A DNA stretch of 64,000 bases. Origin: Streptomyces sp. NBC_01454 (GTDB lineage Bacteria; Actinomycetota; Actinomycetes; Streptomycetales; Streptomycetaceae). Within the stretch, counting starts at the first letter, position 1; every line of letters begins with the position of its first letter. Below, one piece after another: positions 63,397 through 64,000 of the stretch. The translations under genes and the position numbers were made by a program. A model generated the notes under the pieces. That model did not search any database. It had not been told where the DNA came from and saw only the letters and a program-made list of their open reading frames with translations. The stretch spans positions 1,798,001 through 1,862,000 of the forward strand of contig NZ_CP109460.1 of assembly GCF_036227565.1 (NCBI RefSeq), in the 5' to 3' direction.

Positions 63397-64000
63397 TCAG
63401 CTGCGGCGGGAGGTGAGGGCGCAGGCGGCGGCGGTGGCGGCGGCCGCGATCAGAAGCGTGGCGGCGAGCGGCAGCCAGGGGGTGCGGACCGTGCCGTGGA
63501 CGGAGCCGGTGACCATGCCCGACAGAGCGGTGTTGACGGGCGAGGCGCCCAGTGCGAGCAGCAGCACGGTGGCGGTCAGACTCACCGGGACGCCCCAGGC
63601 GGCACTGCGCAGCACCGGCCAGTTGCTCAGCGCGCCGAGCGCGATACCCATCAGCAGGCAGGTGAGCGCGGTGAGCAGCCCGGCCACGGCCGCGGGCAGG
63701 ACCGGGACGGCCACCTGGTGGTCGTTGGAGCGCGGTTCGGACAGCAGCGTGACCAGCAGCACGCCGGGCAGCGCGAGCAGCAGCGCGGCGCCGGCCGCGG
63801 TCAGCACCGCGGCGAGGTGGGCGCGTTCGGGGCCGGCGGCCGCGGCGGCGCAACTACGGGCGGCCGGCGGTTCGTTGGTGACACAGATCCGGGTCAGCCA
63901 GGCGGCGGCCGGCAACAGCCCGCCGGCGGCATAGCCGAGTGTGGCGAGGAGAGGATTGCCGATCTGCACACCGACGGCCAGCCATGCGGCGTAGAGGATG
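63397..64000 (-). CDS. Multi-spanning membrane protein (ABC-2-permease-like), 5' end outside window
   Basis: About 200 C-terminal residues are visible. Reading in from the right edge gives ILYAAWLAVGVQIGNPLLAT, continuing in frame, so the true start lies beyond 64000. At least four hydrophobic helices are seen (AAVLTAAGAALLLALPGVLL, AVAGLLTALTCLLMGIALGA, VSLTATVLLLALGA, LAATLLIAAAATAAACALTS). The pattern suits an ABC-2-type permease or related exporter. No ATPase is seen within the window. It converges with zapE across a hairpin. Confidence 0.6.
   Translation of the reverse strand, partial: ILYAAWLAVGVQIGNPLLATLGYAAGGLLPAAAWLTRICVTNEPPAARSCAAAAAGPERAHLAAVLTAAGAALLLALPGVLLVTLLSEPRSNDHQVAVPVLPAAVAGLLTALTCLLMGIALGALSNWPVLRSAAWGVPVSLTATVLLLALGASPVNTALSGMVTGSVHGTVRTPWLPLAATLLIAAAATAAACALTSRRS

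Overview
The window is high-G+C actinobacterial DNA and reads as Streptomyces chromosome. The signs are strong third-position G/C bias, GTG and TTG starts, several apparently leaderless genes, a SARP-type antibiotic regulator, a GylR-like regulator beside glycerol kinase, the GlgX/TreY/TreZ trehalose set, and a metallophosphoesterase-Sfp PPTase pair. No rRNA, tRNA or CRISPR array was recognised.

Layout. (1) 1-7.6 kb looks like the edge of an aromatic-polyketide type cluster: a SARP regulator running off the left end, an SDR ketoreductase, two methyltransferases, a frameshifted cation/proton antiporter, a DegT/DnrJ-fold protein whose PLP lysine is arginine, and a zinc alcohol dehydrogenase. 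(2) 7.6-9.9 kb holds a DUF1963-like protein and a membrane glycosyltransferase. (3) 9,944-22,501 is a complete Tn7-like transposon. Its ends are TGTGACCG...CGGTCACA, and both sides carry a 5-bp duplication (GCCGG at 9939-9943 and 22502-22506). It encodes TnsA, TnsB (DD35E), TnsC and TniQ as a tightly coupled operon. Its cargo is an HTH/P-loop/repeat (STAND-like) protein with a divergent 41-residue protein, plus an integrase remnant, a sugar-nucleotide reductase fragment and an IS110-family transposase. (4) 22.5-31.4 kb carries a secreted subtilisin-like protease, a damaged sugar ABC permease, a hydrolase/TetR divergent pair, an APH-like kinase, a DEDDh exonuclease, an SDR and a HEPN-type protein. 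(5) 31.4-33.7 kb encodes a copper amine oxidase-like system split over two exported proteins. (6) 33.9-41.8 kb is the trehalose-from-glycogen set, interrupted by a broken tetracycline-type ribosomal-protection gene and an FHA protein. (7) 42-45.3 kb carries an exported beta-helix protein and two multi-repeat IPT/TIG proteins. (8) 46-64 kb is mostly ordinary chromosome: a DJ-1/PfpI protein, a PucR regulator, a phosphoesterase with a PPTase, a sigma-like/NPCBM fusion, a GylR-like regulator with glycerol kinase, MsrB, MurC, a two-component system divergent from an ABC exporter, a RibD-like reductase, ZapE and a partial permease.

The main discovery is the intact Tn7-like element with its precise ends, target duplication and cargo. 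Secondary points are the lysine-less aminotransferase homologue, the split amine oxidase with an altered cofactor motif, the 41-residue protein opposite the STAND-like gene, and the membrane-anchored sigma-like/NPCBM protein. All family assignments come from reading motifs by eye; no database search was run.
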